NCBI GenBank assembly: GCA_964370645.1
Contig: CAYJJS010000012.1
Coordinates: 1 to 42,102 of the forward strand
Reading direction: 5' to 3'
DNA: 42,102 bases
Source: CAMQRS01 sp964370645
Lineage (GTDB): Bacteria > Bacillota_I > Bacilli_A > Erysipelotrichales > Erysipelotrichaceae
Under the pieces are notes generated by a model. The model was not told the origin of the DNA. It searched no databases and saw only the letters and a list, made by a program, of their open reading frames with translations. Shown here piece by piece: positions 1-8,683 of the stretch. A program made the position numbers and the translations under genes. The number at the start of each line of letters is the position of its first letter. Position 1 is the stretch's first letter.

Positions 1-232
1 ATTTGCTTTTGCACTATCTACTGCACTATAGTCTGCGTCTTTATATACCAATGCAGCCACTGCATCTGTAATTGCTTTTGCCATTGCATCTACTTCACTT
101 TGCTTTGTGATGTCATAACCTTCTACGACTGCTGCTAATGCCTCATTTACTGCAGTTACACTTGCATCTGTATACATACTTAGTTCTGTTGGTACATTTG
201 CTTTTGCACTATCTACTGCACTATAGTCTGCA
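1..232 (-). repeat. Tandem FIVAR repeat, 195-bp period
   Basis: A stretch of about 36 bases starting at position 1 recurs identically from 196, a period of 195 bp or 65 codons. It encodes DYSAVDSAKAN at the start of each FIVAR unit. Only one full unit and the start of the next are visible, so copy number is unknown. Confidence 0.8.
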
Positions 233-3200
233 TATACTGTGCCTTCATCACCGCCAGTATACACAATTTCGAATTTGTCTATTTGTGGAGAATTACCACT
301 TGGAGCTTCAAACACCCACAATCCTGAACCCGCTTCTACTACTTCCACTTCGAATTCAACTTGACCAGTAGCGTATGGATTGTATCCTGCTGCCACACTT
401 CCACTTGTGATTTTTCCACTTTCCTCTGTCCATTCAATTGCATTTGTTTGTGAACCACTACCAATAAACGCTGTTATCGTATACGTTCCCTTTTTCACAG
501 CATGATATGGTAAAATCACTTGATCATTAGCATTAAACGCATTAACGTACATTCCATTACTCCATGTATCGCCAGCTCCTAATTGTAGTGGCCATGCTTC
601 ATTTTCCCCATAATTCACTAGTTGTGCATATTCCATCTCTAAAATACTCGCCTCACCATCTATTGTTGTAGGAAAAGCAAATGGATTTGTTTGTGTATAT
701 TGTACAAATCGATAAGTTGCTGAAATCGTATAATCTTTATCTAAACTAACGATGTGATAAGACTCAATTGCTCCCATAGAAGTATCGTTTATGATTACAT
801 CTTCTACCTGATATCCATCCATAGGTATAATTGATAGATCGATTGTATCTCCTTCCATAAATGGTCCTTCTTGCGCTATTTGAATTTCACCATACGCTGA
901 TTCTAAGGTATTAATTTGATACTCTTGCAACTGTAGTTGTTTAGGTTGTATCACTAATTTATCCAGTCGAGGAGCGTTCCCCGCCTGCCCTTCAAACACC
1001 CAAGTTCCTGCACCTGCTTCCACTACTTCTATTTCAAATTCAACTTGACCAGTAGCATATGGGTTATATCCTGCTGCCACACTTCCACTCACAATTTTTC
1101 CATCAACCTCTGAATAATCTAATGTGTTTGTTTCGCTTCCACTACCTATATAAGCAACAACTTCATAAGTACCTGCTTTTTGAGCAACGTAATGGAAAGC
1201 AACTGTATCTCCTGTATTAATTGAATCTACATACTTGTCATTGCTCCAATCTCCACTAGGATCATGCACAACGCCAATTTTCCAAGTTTCATCAGATCCA
1301 CCCGAATTTGTTAAGATACCAAATTCTGCTTCTAACTCAGCTTCACTTCCACTTGTCCATGGCATATAGAATGGCTCCTCTGCATCGTACTGTGTACGTT
1401 CTACAAGTGCTTCTTTTGCTTCGCTTAGTGCTTGATATGCTTCTTCTACCATTGAAGATGTCGCAGCACTATTTACTAAAACAATTTCTGCATTTTCTAA
1501 TTTTTCGTTAAACAATTCCCACCCTTCACTATATAAAAAGCTCTTTAATGCATTACACTCATCTACAAGTTGTGATAAGGTAGCTATATTTATACCTTCT
1601 GAATCATGGATTGTAACTCTTGCAATTGCATGGAATCCAATAATTAGACCTTCTGTATCATCATTCACTACTTCAATTGTGAAATATTGATCTCCTGTCT
1701 CATTCGTATTTCTTCTTGTTTTTACTTCTACACTCGTGCTATTTTCACCATCTGCAATAACAAAAGGTATAGACGCTGTTTCGAAATCATCTTGAATTGC
1801 TGTCCCTGGGTTTGGAGATACGTATCCACGAATCTCACCCTCATTCCCTCCAACTCGTAAGACTTCTACTTCAAGAACATCTTCTTCATTCATTTCGTAA
1901 GAATCTGCTCCCAATTGAATCATACCTACGCCATCATTATTCACAACCAACGCTGCTTCAATACCAATTGCTGCTGACTGTACTTCTAAAGTAAGTGTGT
2001 GTTCTCCATGCGCTAGCGTATCAGACGCATATAATGTTTGACCTGTTGATCTTGTTGCAGCCCACGTATTAATATCTTCACTCGTACCACCATCAATAGA
2101 GATACGCATCGTTCCATGGTTTGGATCTGTTGTACCAACAAGGTAAATTTGTGAACCTGTAAAACTAACTTCTAGTGTCTTCCCACTTGTTGCGTACTGA
2201 CTCGTTCCATTTAAGAATTGGTCCCCTGTTTCTTGATTCCATCCACTTCCACTAATTCTATCATCCGTGTTATCAATGACTTCTAGTCCTTCTGGCACTT
2301 CGAAACTATCGTACTCAAAACCTTCACTCGCTTTATATAATCCCACTTCAGTAATCATAGGTACTCCCTCACCATCTGAAGTTTCTACATGAATTCTTAC
2401 TTCATCTGCACGAACTGAATTCCCTCTATAAAGGCGTTTAGACCCGATCGTAGTTCCTGTATCAAAAACCTTCCATTCTCCATCTCCAATACGATATTCA
2501 ACACTATTCACTGTGATTCTTTGACCAAATTGAATGGCTTCTTCGATTGAAACCACATCGAACGTTTTAGGAGCGTCTCCTAAATCAAGTAAAATAGTTC
2601 CACTTGTAGTTCCATCATTGGTTGTCCAATATGTATTGTCATCTCCATCTAATACATTACTTGGGCTATATGCGATATCATTTTCACGCACTTCACTTGC
2701 ACTAGCTTGTGCATTTTCTGCCATATTAAAGGCAAAAGTTTCTTCAATCTCATTCCCAAACTCACTTACTCTATCTAATATTTCTTGATCCACAAACCCT
2801 TGATTGTTTGGTGGTATATTTAATAACAACACTGCATTATGCCCAACAGATCTAAAGTACATTTCACCCAATTGTTCAATTGTTTTTGGTGTGCTTTTTG
2901 ACTCACCCCAAAACCATCCAGCTGTTATTCGTGCATCTGCCTCAGGCACTGACCATTGGTTTCCATCACTATATCCACTTGCATAATGTGCTCCTGAATA
3001 CCAACCTGTATCCATTTCTGATTGCTCAGGACCTGTTTTAATTTTCGCCCAAGTTTCTTCTCCAGCATATCCATCCTCATTACCAATCCAGTGCACTGTC
3101 GTATATGCTCCACATTGAAACACCATTGCATCTCCAGGGTTTCCCGCTTCTTCTCCCTCATATTGTTGAATGATTTGATTGTATCTTTCAAAATCATAAG

Positions 3201-3978
3201 TTTGCGCATTTGCACCACTTCCCTTGGCACCATCCATCCAAACTTCAACAAATCGACCATCATTCCCATATGTATCATCACTTAAAATCTCTTCTAATTG
3301 ACCTGCGTAGTAGTCATTATAATCCAGGATATCTGCCTCTTCTACTTCATCCCATGTCATTCCATTCAATGGCTGTCCATTACTTCCTACTAATGCATTT
3401 CCATTCACATCATAATATCCATAACTATCTGCATTGATATCCCATGGTGATAAATAAACTCCCATATCCATATCATACTTTGTACATGCCTGCGAAACTT
3501 CGGCAAGAATATCCCCTGCTCCATCCTTGTAATTCGTATTCGCCACATCATATTGCGTTAAATCACTAGCAAAAATACAAAATCCATCATGGTGTTTTGC
3601 TGTGATATTCACTTGTTTAAAACCTGCTTCTTTCAATGTTCTTACTAATGTCTCTGCATCGAAATCTTCCTCTAATGTAAATAGCTCAGATGGATGTGTA
3701 TCCCCATAATGCTCTCCCCATTCTACTCCACTAAATGTATTTGGGCCAAAGTGCACAAATGCAGCTAGTTCATCCTTCTGATATTGATATTGTGTGGCAT
3801 TAGGTACCACACTATCTTTTGGTGGTGCTTCACTATTTTTTTGAGATAAATTTGCATCACTAACATACTGAGTTTCATCTTCCTCCGCCTCTATTTGTGT
3901 GGTAAAAAAACTTATATTAAATACACTCATTAAAAGTACTGCTATGCTTAAACATATAGATATACTCTTCTTTCTCAT
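1..3978 (-). CDS. Secreted multidomain GH29 alpha-L-fucosidase (C-terminus beyond left edge)
   Basis: Hydrolyses terminal alpha-L-fucose from host glycans or oligosaccharides outside the cell. The frame is open for 1326 codons and leaves the window. The start at 3978 follows a GGGAGGAC ribosome site. Residues 1-28 are a signal peptide. Residues about 55-400 are the GH29 barrel, with the AKHHDGF motif and VEVWMDGA, where D249 is the expected nucleophile. After it come an F5/8-type C-like module (about 425-550), a second beta-sandwich (about 560-665), a Calx-beta-like stretch (about 690-790), a FIVAR-like helical segment, two closely related CBM6/35-like modules (about 868-1009 and 1097-1239) separated by an InlB-like repeat, and FIVAR repeats with a 65-residue period at the edge. 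A wall-sorting signal is likely beyond the window but not seen. The family call is firm; linkage specificity (possibly alpha-1,3/4) is inference. Confidence 0.93.
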   Translation of the reverse strand, partial: MRKKSISICLSIAVLLMSVFNISFFTTQIEAEEDETQYVSDANLSQKNSEAPPKDSVVPNATQYQYQKDELAAFVHFGPNTFSGVEWGEHYGDTHPSELFTLEEDFDAETLVRTLKEAGFKQVNITAKHHDGFCIFASDLTQYDVANTNYKDGAGDILAEVSQACTKYDMDMGVYLSPWDINADSYGYYDVNGNALVGSNGQPLNGMTWDEVEEADILDYNDYYAGQLEEILSDDTYGNDGRFVEVWMDGAKGSGANAQTYDFERYNQIIQQYEGEEAGNPGDAMVFQCGAYTTVHWIGNEDGYAGEETWAKIKTGPEQSEMDTGWYSGAHYASGYSDGNQWSVPEADARITAGWFWGESKSTPKTIEQLGEMYFRSVGHNAVLLLNIPPNNQGFVDQEILDRVSEFGNEIEETFAFNMAENAQASASEVRENDIAYSPSNVLDGDDNTYWTTNDGTTSGTILLDLGDAPKTFDVVSIEEAIQFGQRITVNSVEYRIGDGEWKVFDTGTTIGSKRLYRGNSVRADEVRIHVETSDGEGVPMITEVGLYKASEGFEYDSFEVPEGLEVIDNTDDRISGSGWNQETGDQFLNGTSQYATSGKTLEVSFTGSQIYLVGTTDPNHGTMRISIDGGTSEDINTWAATRSTGQTLYASDTLAHGEHTLTLEVQSAAIGIEAALVVNNDGVGMIQLGADSYEMNEEDVLEVEVLRVGGNEGEIRGYVSPNPGTAIQDDFETASIPFVIADGENSTSVEVKTRRNTNETGDQYFTIEVVNDDTEGLIIGFHAIARVTIHDSEGINIATLSQLVDECNALKSFLYSEGWELFNEKLENAEIVLVNSAATSSMVEEAYQALSEAKEALVERTQYDAEEPFYMPWTSGSEAELEAEFGILTNSGGSDETWKIGVVHDPSGDWSNDKYVDSINTGDTVAFHYVAQKAGTYEVVAYIGSGSETNTLDYSEVDGKIVSGSVAAGYNPYATGQVEFEIEVVEAGAGTWVFEGQAGNAPRLDKLVIQPKQLQLQEYQINTLESAYGEIQIAQEGPFMEGDTIDLSIIPMDGYQVEDVIINDTSMGAIESYHIVSLDKDYTISATYRFVQYTQTNPFAFPTTIDGEASILEMEYAQLVNYGENEAWPLQLGAGDTWSNGMYVNAFNANDQVILPYHAVKKGTYTITAFIGSGSQTNAIEWTEESGKITSGSVAAGYNPYATGQVEFEVEVVEAGSGLWVFEAPSGNSPQIDKFEIVYTGGDEGTVYADYSAVDSAKANVPTELSMYTDASVTAVNEALAAVVEGYDITKQSEVDAMAKAITDAVAALVYKDADYSAVDSAKAN

Positions 3979-4036
3979 AGATGTCCTCCCATTTTTATGA
4001 TCCTTACATAGGACATATTCCCCCCCTCTCACTCTA

Positions 4037-4050
4037 TGTAAGCGTTATCA
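4037..4050 (-). promoter_or_regulatory. cre site (CcpA catabolite-repression operator)
   Basis: TGTAAGCGTTATCA matches the 14-position cre consensus TGWAANCGNTNWCA without a mismatch. It lies just downstream of the predicted -10 of the fucosidase promoter, over the expected transcription start, the usual place for CcpA repression. It suggests the fucosidase is turned off when a preferred sugar is present. Confidence 0.8.
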
Positions 4051-4058
4051 TTTATTTG

Positions 4059-4064
4059 ATTATA
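4059..4064 (-). promoter_or_regulatory. Extended -10 promoter of the fucosidase gene
   Basis: On the minus strand the sequence reads TGGTATAAT, an extended -10 (TGnTATAAT). No good -35 is visible at 16-18 bases, as is common for extended -10 promoters. The leader to the start codon at 3978 is about 75 bases. Confidence 0.6.
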
Positions 4065-4111
4065 CCACTATGTAAATCGTAATTCTATATTTTCCTAGCA
4101 ATTATGTATAA

Positions 4112-4137
4112 AAAAGAGTTTCCTTGAAAACTCTTTT
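4112..4137 (-). terminator. Intrinsic terminator of the arsenic operon
   Basis: A 10-bp stem (4112-4121 with 4128-4137) with a 6-base loop is followed on the minus strand by a T run. It lies 8 bases after the stop of the thioredoxin-like gene and upstream of the fucosidase promoter, so it separates the two units. Confidence 0.85.
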
Positions 4138-4145
4138 ACTTTCTG

Positions 4146-4469
4146 TTATTTAACTTGTGAAATATATGCTTTTGCATCTTCATATTTGATTAGTTTACCC
4201 ATTGATACCACTTTGTTATCCACAACTAAACCTGGTGTTTGTAACACTCCATATTTCGCAATTTCCACTGCATCTTCAACAACCGCAAATTCATCTTCCA
4301 AACCTAATTCTTTTACTACTGTTTGGATATTTTCTAATGTTTCCTTGCTTTTTTTACAACAACCTCCACCTAACATAATCACTTTTGCATTTTTAGGATC
4401 TACACTTGGTGTACATTTTCCTCCACATGAACAAGTTGTTTTTTCTTTTTTCTTTCCAAATAAATTCAT
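4146..4469 (-). CDS. Thioredoxin-like small Cys-rich protein (redox-active disulfide protein 2 type) of the ars operon
   Basis: A 107-residue cytoplasmic thioredoxin-fold protein of the MTH895/TM0996 type, often found next to ArsP-type permeases. Core features are the beta strand VIMLGGG before the active-site Cys and the cis-Pro region LQTPGLVVDNKVVSMG. The active site reads G-C37-C38-K-K-S instead of the usual CxxC, so the second Cys has moved next to the first. The N-terminus carries CSCGGKC (C13, C15, C19), a soft-metal-binding style motif. The start has GGGAGG eight bases upstream. It is the last gene of the operon, 13 bases after the oxidoreductase. A role in thiol or arsenic redox handling is inferred from context. 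Confidence 0.8.
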   Translation of the reverse strand: MNLFGKKKEKTTCSCGGKCTPSVDPKNAKVIMLGGGCCKKSKETLENIQTVVKELGLEDEFAVVEDAVEIAKYGVLQTPGLVVDNKVVSMGKLIKYEDAKAYISQVK

Positions 4470-4482
4470 TTTCTTTTCCTCC

Positions 4483-6105
4483 CTATTTCTTTAATGTTTT
4501 ATATATACGATGCCCACCAGATAAATTATATACCTTCTTGAACCCATGCCCTAACAGTATGTTTTGAGCAGCATTACCCGTAACACCTTTATTACAGTAC
4601 GTAACAACCACTTGCTCCTTATCTAGTGTATCGATTGCATTCCTTAATTTTGCATGAGGAATGTTTATAGCACCCTCAACACATCCTTTATTTGTATAAT
4701 CACTATTACTTCTTGCATCAATAATTTTTACATCTTGCAACTGTTCTAATTGCGCTGTAGTGATGATTTCACGATTCGTGTTTAATGCGTTATCTAAGAT
4801 CATTCCCGTATAGTGAATTGGATCTTTTGTCGTCGAGAATGCAGGGGTATACGCTAAATCCAAGTGGAATAAATCTTCTACTTTAGCACCATAAGTAATC
4901 AATGTAGCAAAAACATCAATTCGCTTATCCACACCAGCACCACCAACGATTTGTACACCTAACAATTGTCCATTTTCTTTATTCGCAACGGCTTTTATCA
5001 ACATTTCTTGCCCGTTCATATAAGCTGGTTTATCCGGTTTAATGTTGTGACAAACAATCGTGTCAAATTGTGCATTAGCTTCTTTTTCACTCAAACCACT
5101 CTGTGCAACAACGACATCAAACACCTTGAAAATTGCAGTTCCTAAATTTCCTCTATATTCATTGTGTCCACCACTTAAGTTATCTCCAGCAATTCGACCA
5201 CATTTGTTTGCTGTGCTCCCTAATGGCTTGTATGTTGGTTTTCCTGTAATGCTATTAAACGTTTCAATACAATCTCCACAAGCATATACATCGGATACAT
5301 TGGTTTCCATTTTCGTATTCACCTTAATCGCTCCAGTTTCACCAATTTCTACACCCATCGCTTTCGCTAAGTCTACATTGGGCTTTACACCGGTTACCAT
5401 AATCACAAGTTGTGCCTCTAACTCTTCTTCATTTGATAAAATAACACAATCCTTCTTAACTTCTTTTATACTTGTAGAAACAAGCATCTTTACATTCTTC
5501 TTTTGTAGAGCTGCTTGTAAGTAAGTAGACATATCTTTATCTAATCCTGTTGCGATTTGATCTGCCATCTCAACCATTGTAACATCTAAACCTTCCAGCA
5601 TTAAATTCTCTAACACTTCAAACCCAATAAATCCACTACCTGCAATTACTGCTTTTTTCACATTATTTGAAATCATGTAATCGCGGATTTTAGCAGCATC
5701 TACAACATTACGTAAAGTGAAAACATGCGATAAATGCACACCTTCAATTGGAGGAAGTTTAACACTTGCTCCCGTTGCAATAACTAGTTTATCGTATTTA
5801 TCTTCAAACACTTGCCCATCAAAATCTCTAACACGCAATGTCTTTGTTTGCGAATCCACAGAAATGACTTCGTGTCTAATTTTTACATCTACATTATATT
5901 TCTTTTTAAAGAATGCTGGGTCGCGAGGCGCTAATTCTTCAATTGCAGCTACCTCTCCACCTAAATAATAAGGCAAACCACACCCAGAATATGATATGTG
6001 AACATCTTTTTCATAAATTACAATTTCTGCTTCTTCATTGTTTCTTCTTGCCTTCGCTGCTGCTGAAGTACCAGCTGCAACTCCTCCAATAATAATATAT
6101 CTCAT
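4483..6105 (-). CDS. CoA-disulfide reductase-type FAD/NAD(P)-dependent oxidoreductase fused to a rhodanese domain
   Basis: 540 residues. Residues 1-440 are a pyridine nucleotide-disulfide oxidoreductase: the FAD-binding GGVAAGTSAAA at the N-terminus, the single redox Cys of the CoADR/Nox class in SYSGCGLPYY (C42), the NAD-binding IAGSGFIGFE, and the second FAD motif VYACGDC. Residues about 450-540 are a rhodanese domain with active-site C504 (TYCNKGVTG). Such CoADR-rhodanese fusions reduce CoA disulfide, persulfides or polysulfides with NAD(P)H. Placement inside an arsenic operon suggests it supplies or repairs low-molecular-weight thiols during arsenical stress; this is inference. The start follows AAGGAG; 11 bases separate it from arsP. 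Confidence 0.88.
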   Translation of the reverse strand: MRYIIIGGVAAGTSAAAKARRNNEEAEIVIYEKDVHISYSGCGLPYYLGGEVAAIEELAPRDPAFFKKKYNVDVKIRHEVISVDSQTKTLRVRDFDGQVFEDKYDKLVIATGASVKLPPIEGVHLSHVFTLRNVVDAAKIRDYMISNNVKKAVIAGSGFIGFEVLENLMLEGLDVTMVEMADQIATGLDKDMSTYLQAALQKKNVKMLVSTSIKEVKKDCVILSNEEELEAQLVIMVTGVKPNVDLAKAMGVEIGETGAIKVNTKMETNVSDVYACGDCIETFNSITGKPTYKPLGSTANKCGRIAGDNLSGGHNEYRGNLGTAIFKVFDVVVAQSGLSEKEANAQFDTIVCHNIKPDKPAYMNGQEMLIKAVANKENGQLLGVQIVGGAGVDKRIDVFATLITYGAKVEDLFHLDLAYTPAFSTTKDPIHYTGMILDNALNTNREIITTAQLEQLQDVKIIDARSNSDYTNKGCVEGAINIPHAKLRNAIDTLDKEQVVVTYCNKGVTGNAAQNILLGHGFKKVYNLSGGHRIYKTLKK

Positions 6106-6116
6106 AATAACTCCTT

Positions 6117-7130
6117 TTATATAAATAAGAATGCAAATGCATTAAACGCATATCCAATAACGATGATTCCTACAGCAATATATGCAATAAAGAATGCAAG
6201 TAGTTTTGGTTTTACTGCTTTTCGCAACATGATAATTGAAGGCAGTGATAAAGCAGTTACCGCCATCATAAATGATAATATTGTTCCAACACCTACACCT
6301 TTAAAGAATAATGCTTCAGCAATTGGAATAGTACCAAAGATATCCGCATAAATTGGAATCCCAATAATCGTTGCCAAGAATACTGAGAACGGATTATCTG
6401 CACCTAATACCGCTTGAATTACATCAGTTGGTATCCAATTGTGAATAGCTGCTCCTATCCCTACACCAATAATAACATACCAGAATACTTTTTTAACAAC
6501 ATCACCAACTTGTTCTCTCGCATATTTAATACGATCTCTTCGTGTTAATACATCACTCTCAATATCAATCGTTGTTACATTTTTAATACTATCTTCAACA
6601 TATTTATCTAACTTTAAAGCTTCAATTAGTGTTCCACCAACAACCGCTAAAATCAATCCAACAATTACATAAATTAGTGCGATGTTAAATCCAAATATAC
6701 TCATCAATAATACAAAAGCTCCTAAATCCACTAATGGAGAAGAAATCAAGAAAGAGAAAGTAACTCCTACGGGTAGACCTGCACTTGAAAATCCAATAAA
6801 TAATGGGATTGATGAACAGGAACAAAACGGTGTAACTGTCCCTAATAAAGCAGCTAATATATTTGCACTCACTCCATTAAAACGAGATATGATTTTTTTC
6901 GTTCGCTCTGGAGGAAAGAAACTTTGTATATACGAAATAATGAAAATCAATACTGATAGTAGTGTAAAGATTTTAATTGTATCATAAATAAAGAATTGAA
7001 TACTTCCACCAACTTGACCACTAATATCTAGTCCTAAACTTGTAAGCATATTTCCTACAATATCATTCAACCACTTCATCCCAAGTATTTGTACTTGGAA
7101 AAAATCCCAAACACCACTTACTATTTCCAT
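6117..7130 (-). CDS. arsP: ArsP-family permease (organoarsenical efflux)
   Basis: 337 residues, very hydrophobic, with about eight membrane segments. The motif TPFCSCSSIP (C103, C105) is the signature of the ArsP/DUF318 permease family. Characterised members export trivalent organoarsenicals such as methylarsenite and roxarsone(III). A charged loop sits near residues 170-205. The gene begins one base after acr3 ends, with AGGAG upstream, so the two are translated as one unit. Presence beside acr3 suggests the operon handles inorganic and organic arsenicals; substrate choice is inferred from the family. Confidence 0.87.
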   Translation of the reverse strand: MEIVSGVWDFFQVQILGMKWLNDIVGNMLTSLGLDISGQVGGSIQFFIYDTIKIFTLLSVLIFIISYIQSFFPPERTKKIISRFNGVSANILAALLGTVTPFCSCSSIPLFIGFSSAGLPVGVTFSFLISSPLVDLGAFVLLMSIFGFNIALIYVIVGLILAVVGGTLIEALKLDKYVEDSIKNVTTIDIESDVLTRRDRIKYAREQVGDVVKKVFWYVIIGVGIGAAIHNWIPTDVIQAVLGADNPFSVFLATIIGIPIYADIFGTIPIAEALFFKGVGVGTILSFMMAVTALSLPSIIMLRKAVKPKLLAFFIAYIAVGIIVIGYAFNAFAFLFI

Positions 7131-7131
7131 A

Positions 7132-8184
7132 TTATTTCTCCTCTATAAATTTATTTTTCGTTTTATTTGCAATTCTAACTAATATTAACATAACTGGAAC
7201 TTCAACTAAGACACCTACAATTGTAGCTAAAGCTACTGGACTCGTTGCTCCAAACAAGGATACCGCTACTGCCACAGATAATTCAAAGAAGTTTGATGCC
7301 CCAATCATACCAGCTGGTGCTGCAACCTTATGCGGTAACTTTAATAATTTACATGCTATATAAGCAATTGTGAAAATCAAGAATGTTTGAATGATTAATG
7401 GAACAGAAATCATAACAACATGTAACGGATTTTCTAAGAATACATCCCCTTGAATTGAAAAGATTAGTATTAAAGTTAATAATAAAGCAGCAATCGTAAT
7501 ATTACTAAATTTAGGAATGAACTCTTTTTCTAAATACTCTATCCCTTTTGTTTTACTTACTCTTTGACGTGTTACTACCCCTCCAATTAAAGGAATCACA
7601 ACAAATAATACTACTGATAAAATTAAAGTATCCCAAGGAACACTTACACCACTTACACCTAACAATAACGCTACAATTGGTGTAAATGCAACTAATATGA
7701 TTAAATCGTTTGTTGCTACCTGTACAACCGTATACGCTGGATCTCCTTTAGTAAGGTGTGACCAAACAAATACCATTGCTGTACATGGTGCTGCACCTAA
7801 TAATACTGCCCCAGCTAAATAATCTGTAGCTAAATCTAATGGAATCCATGTCTTAAATACAACAAAGAAGAAAAACCATGCGATAGCAAACATTGAAAAT
7901 GGTTTAATCAACCAATTCACTACCCATGTTACATATAATCCTTTTGGATTTTTACCCACATTTTTAATACTTTGAAAATCTACCTTTAACATCATTGGAT
8001 AAATCATTAACCATATCAAGATAGTAATAGGGATTGATACGCTCGCATATTCAAGCGTTCCTAACGCTTCTGGAATCGCTGGTAAGAACTTTCCAATTAA
8101 AATCCCTATAGCCATACAGATAACAACCCATACTGTTAAATACCTTTCAAAAAATCCAATACCTTCTAACTTTTGCTTTTTCAT
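7132..8184 (-). CDS. acr3: ACR3-family arsenite efflux permease
   Basis: 350 residues with about ten membrane segments of the bile acid/arsenite symporter fold. The ACR3 hallmark GAAPCTAMVFVWS contains the conserved Cys (C134), and the late-helix acidic residue lies in GVLVEVPV (E328); both are needed for As(III)/H+ antiport in characterised members. It is the first structural gene after arsR and the main inorganic arsenite exporter of this operon. The start follows AAAGGAG. A palindrome that may bind ArsR lies directly upstream. Confidence 0.95.
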   Translation of the reverse strand: MKKQKLEGIGFFERYLTVWVVICMAIGILIGKFLPAIPEALGTLEYASVSIPITILIWLMIYPMMLKVDFQSIKNVGKNPKGLYVTWVVNWLIKPFSMFAIAWFFFFVVFKTWIPLDLATDYLAGAVLLGAAPCTAMVFVWSHLTKGDPAYTVVQVATNDLIILVAFTPIVALLLGVSGVSVPWDTLILSVVLFVVIPLIGGVVTRQRVSKTKGIEYLEKEFIPKFSNITIAALLLTLILIFSIQGDVFLENPLHVVMISVPLIIQTFLIFTIAYIACKLLKLPHKVAAPAGMIGASNFFELSVAVAVSLFGATSPVALATIVGVLVEVPVMLILVRIANKTKNKFIEEK

Positions 8185-8205
8185 AAATTCTCCTTTTTCG
8201 ACATT

Positions 8206-8219
8206 TCGATATATATCGA
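8206..8219. promoter_or_regulatory. Perfect 14-bp palindrome between arsR and acr3, possible second ArsR operator
   Basis: TCGATATATATCGA is a perfect palindrome in the 59-bp arsR-acr3 spacer. It shares the TATCGATAT core with the palindrome in the arsR promoter, suggesting the same protein reads both. No good -35/-10 pair was seen beside it. Confidence 0.5.
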
Positions 8220-8243
8220 TACATTAAACTTTAAGTTTAGCCA

Positions 8244-8555
8244 TTAGCATCCTCTTAAGAATACTGATGGCTCATTTGCTTTTATTTCTGTGATTTGTGC
8301 TAATAACATTTTTGCATGTTCAACACCCGCTTTATCCAATTGATACACGATGTATTTTCCATGTTTACTAGATCTAACAATATCTGCATCACATAAGATT
8401 CTCATATGATTTGATAGTGTTGGTTGTCCAATTTTTAAACTTTCTAGTAATTCACAAGCACATTTTTCACCAGTTTGTAACAAGGATAAGATGAATAAAC
8501 GATTTGGATCACAAAATGCTTTAAATATTCTTGCTGCCCTTTCATTATTTTTCAT
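8244..8555 (-). CDS. arsR: ArsR/SmtB-family arsenite-responsive repressor
   Basis: 103 residues, a winged-helix dimeric repressor. The recognition helix region is GQPTLSNHMRIL. The inducer site KCACELL provides C32 and C34; the third Cys of the E. coli-type CxCxxC motif is absent, while C15 (AFCDPNR) and C103, the last residue, are extra thiols that might complete a three-thiol As(III) site. It is the first gene of the operon and probably controls its own promoter. The start is preceded by AGGAGG. Confidence 0.93.
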   Translation of the reverse strand: MKNNERAARIFKAFCDPNRLFILSLLQTGEKCACELLESLKIGQPTLSNHMRILCDADIVRSSKHGKYIVYQLDKAGVEHAKMLLAQITEIKANEPSVFLRGC

Positions 8556-8577
8556 AAATTACCTCCTTGACATAATT

Positions 8578-8606
8578 ACTATAACAATCATATCGATATA
8601 TGTCAA
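8578..8606 (-). promoter_or_regulatory. ars operon promoter with operator in the spacer
   Basis: Minus strand: -35 TTGACA (8601-8606), 17-base spacer, -10 TATAGT (8578-8583). The spacer holds the palindrome ATATCGATAT (8590-8599), an ideal position for ArsR to block RNA polymerase until arsenite releases it. Confidence 0.8.
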
Positions 8607-8630
8607 TATATAACTTTATTTTTTATAGAT

Positions 8631-8661
8631 AAAACCGCATTCATTTATTGAACACGGTTTT
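8631..8661 (-). terminator. Terminator of the surface-protein gene
   Basis: A 7-bp outer stem (AAAACCG with CGGTTTT) with an inner TTCA/TGAA stem, about 22 bases after the stop at 8684. It separates the surface-protein gene from the ars promoter. The T-tail is short. Confidence 0.65.
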
Positions 8662-8683
8662 AGTTTATACATATTATTTTGTT

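Noticed and set aside
2925..3281. A 118-codon minus-strand frame within the fucosidase
   Set aside because: It is out of frame with the GH29 catalytic sequence, which covers the same bases with recognisable motifs.
138..3437. Several short plus-strand reading frames of 60-87 codons across the fucosidase gene
   Set aside because: They are antisense to a continuous 1326-codon frame with clear domains, have no ribosome sites and show low-complexity composition.
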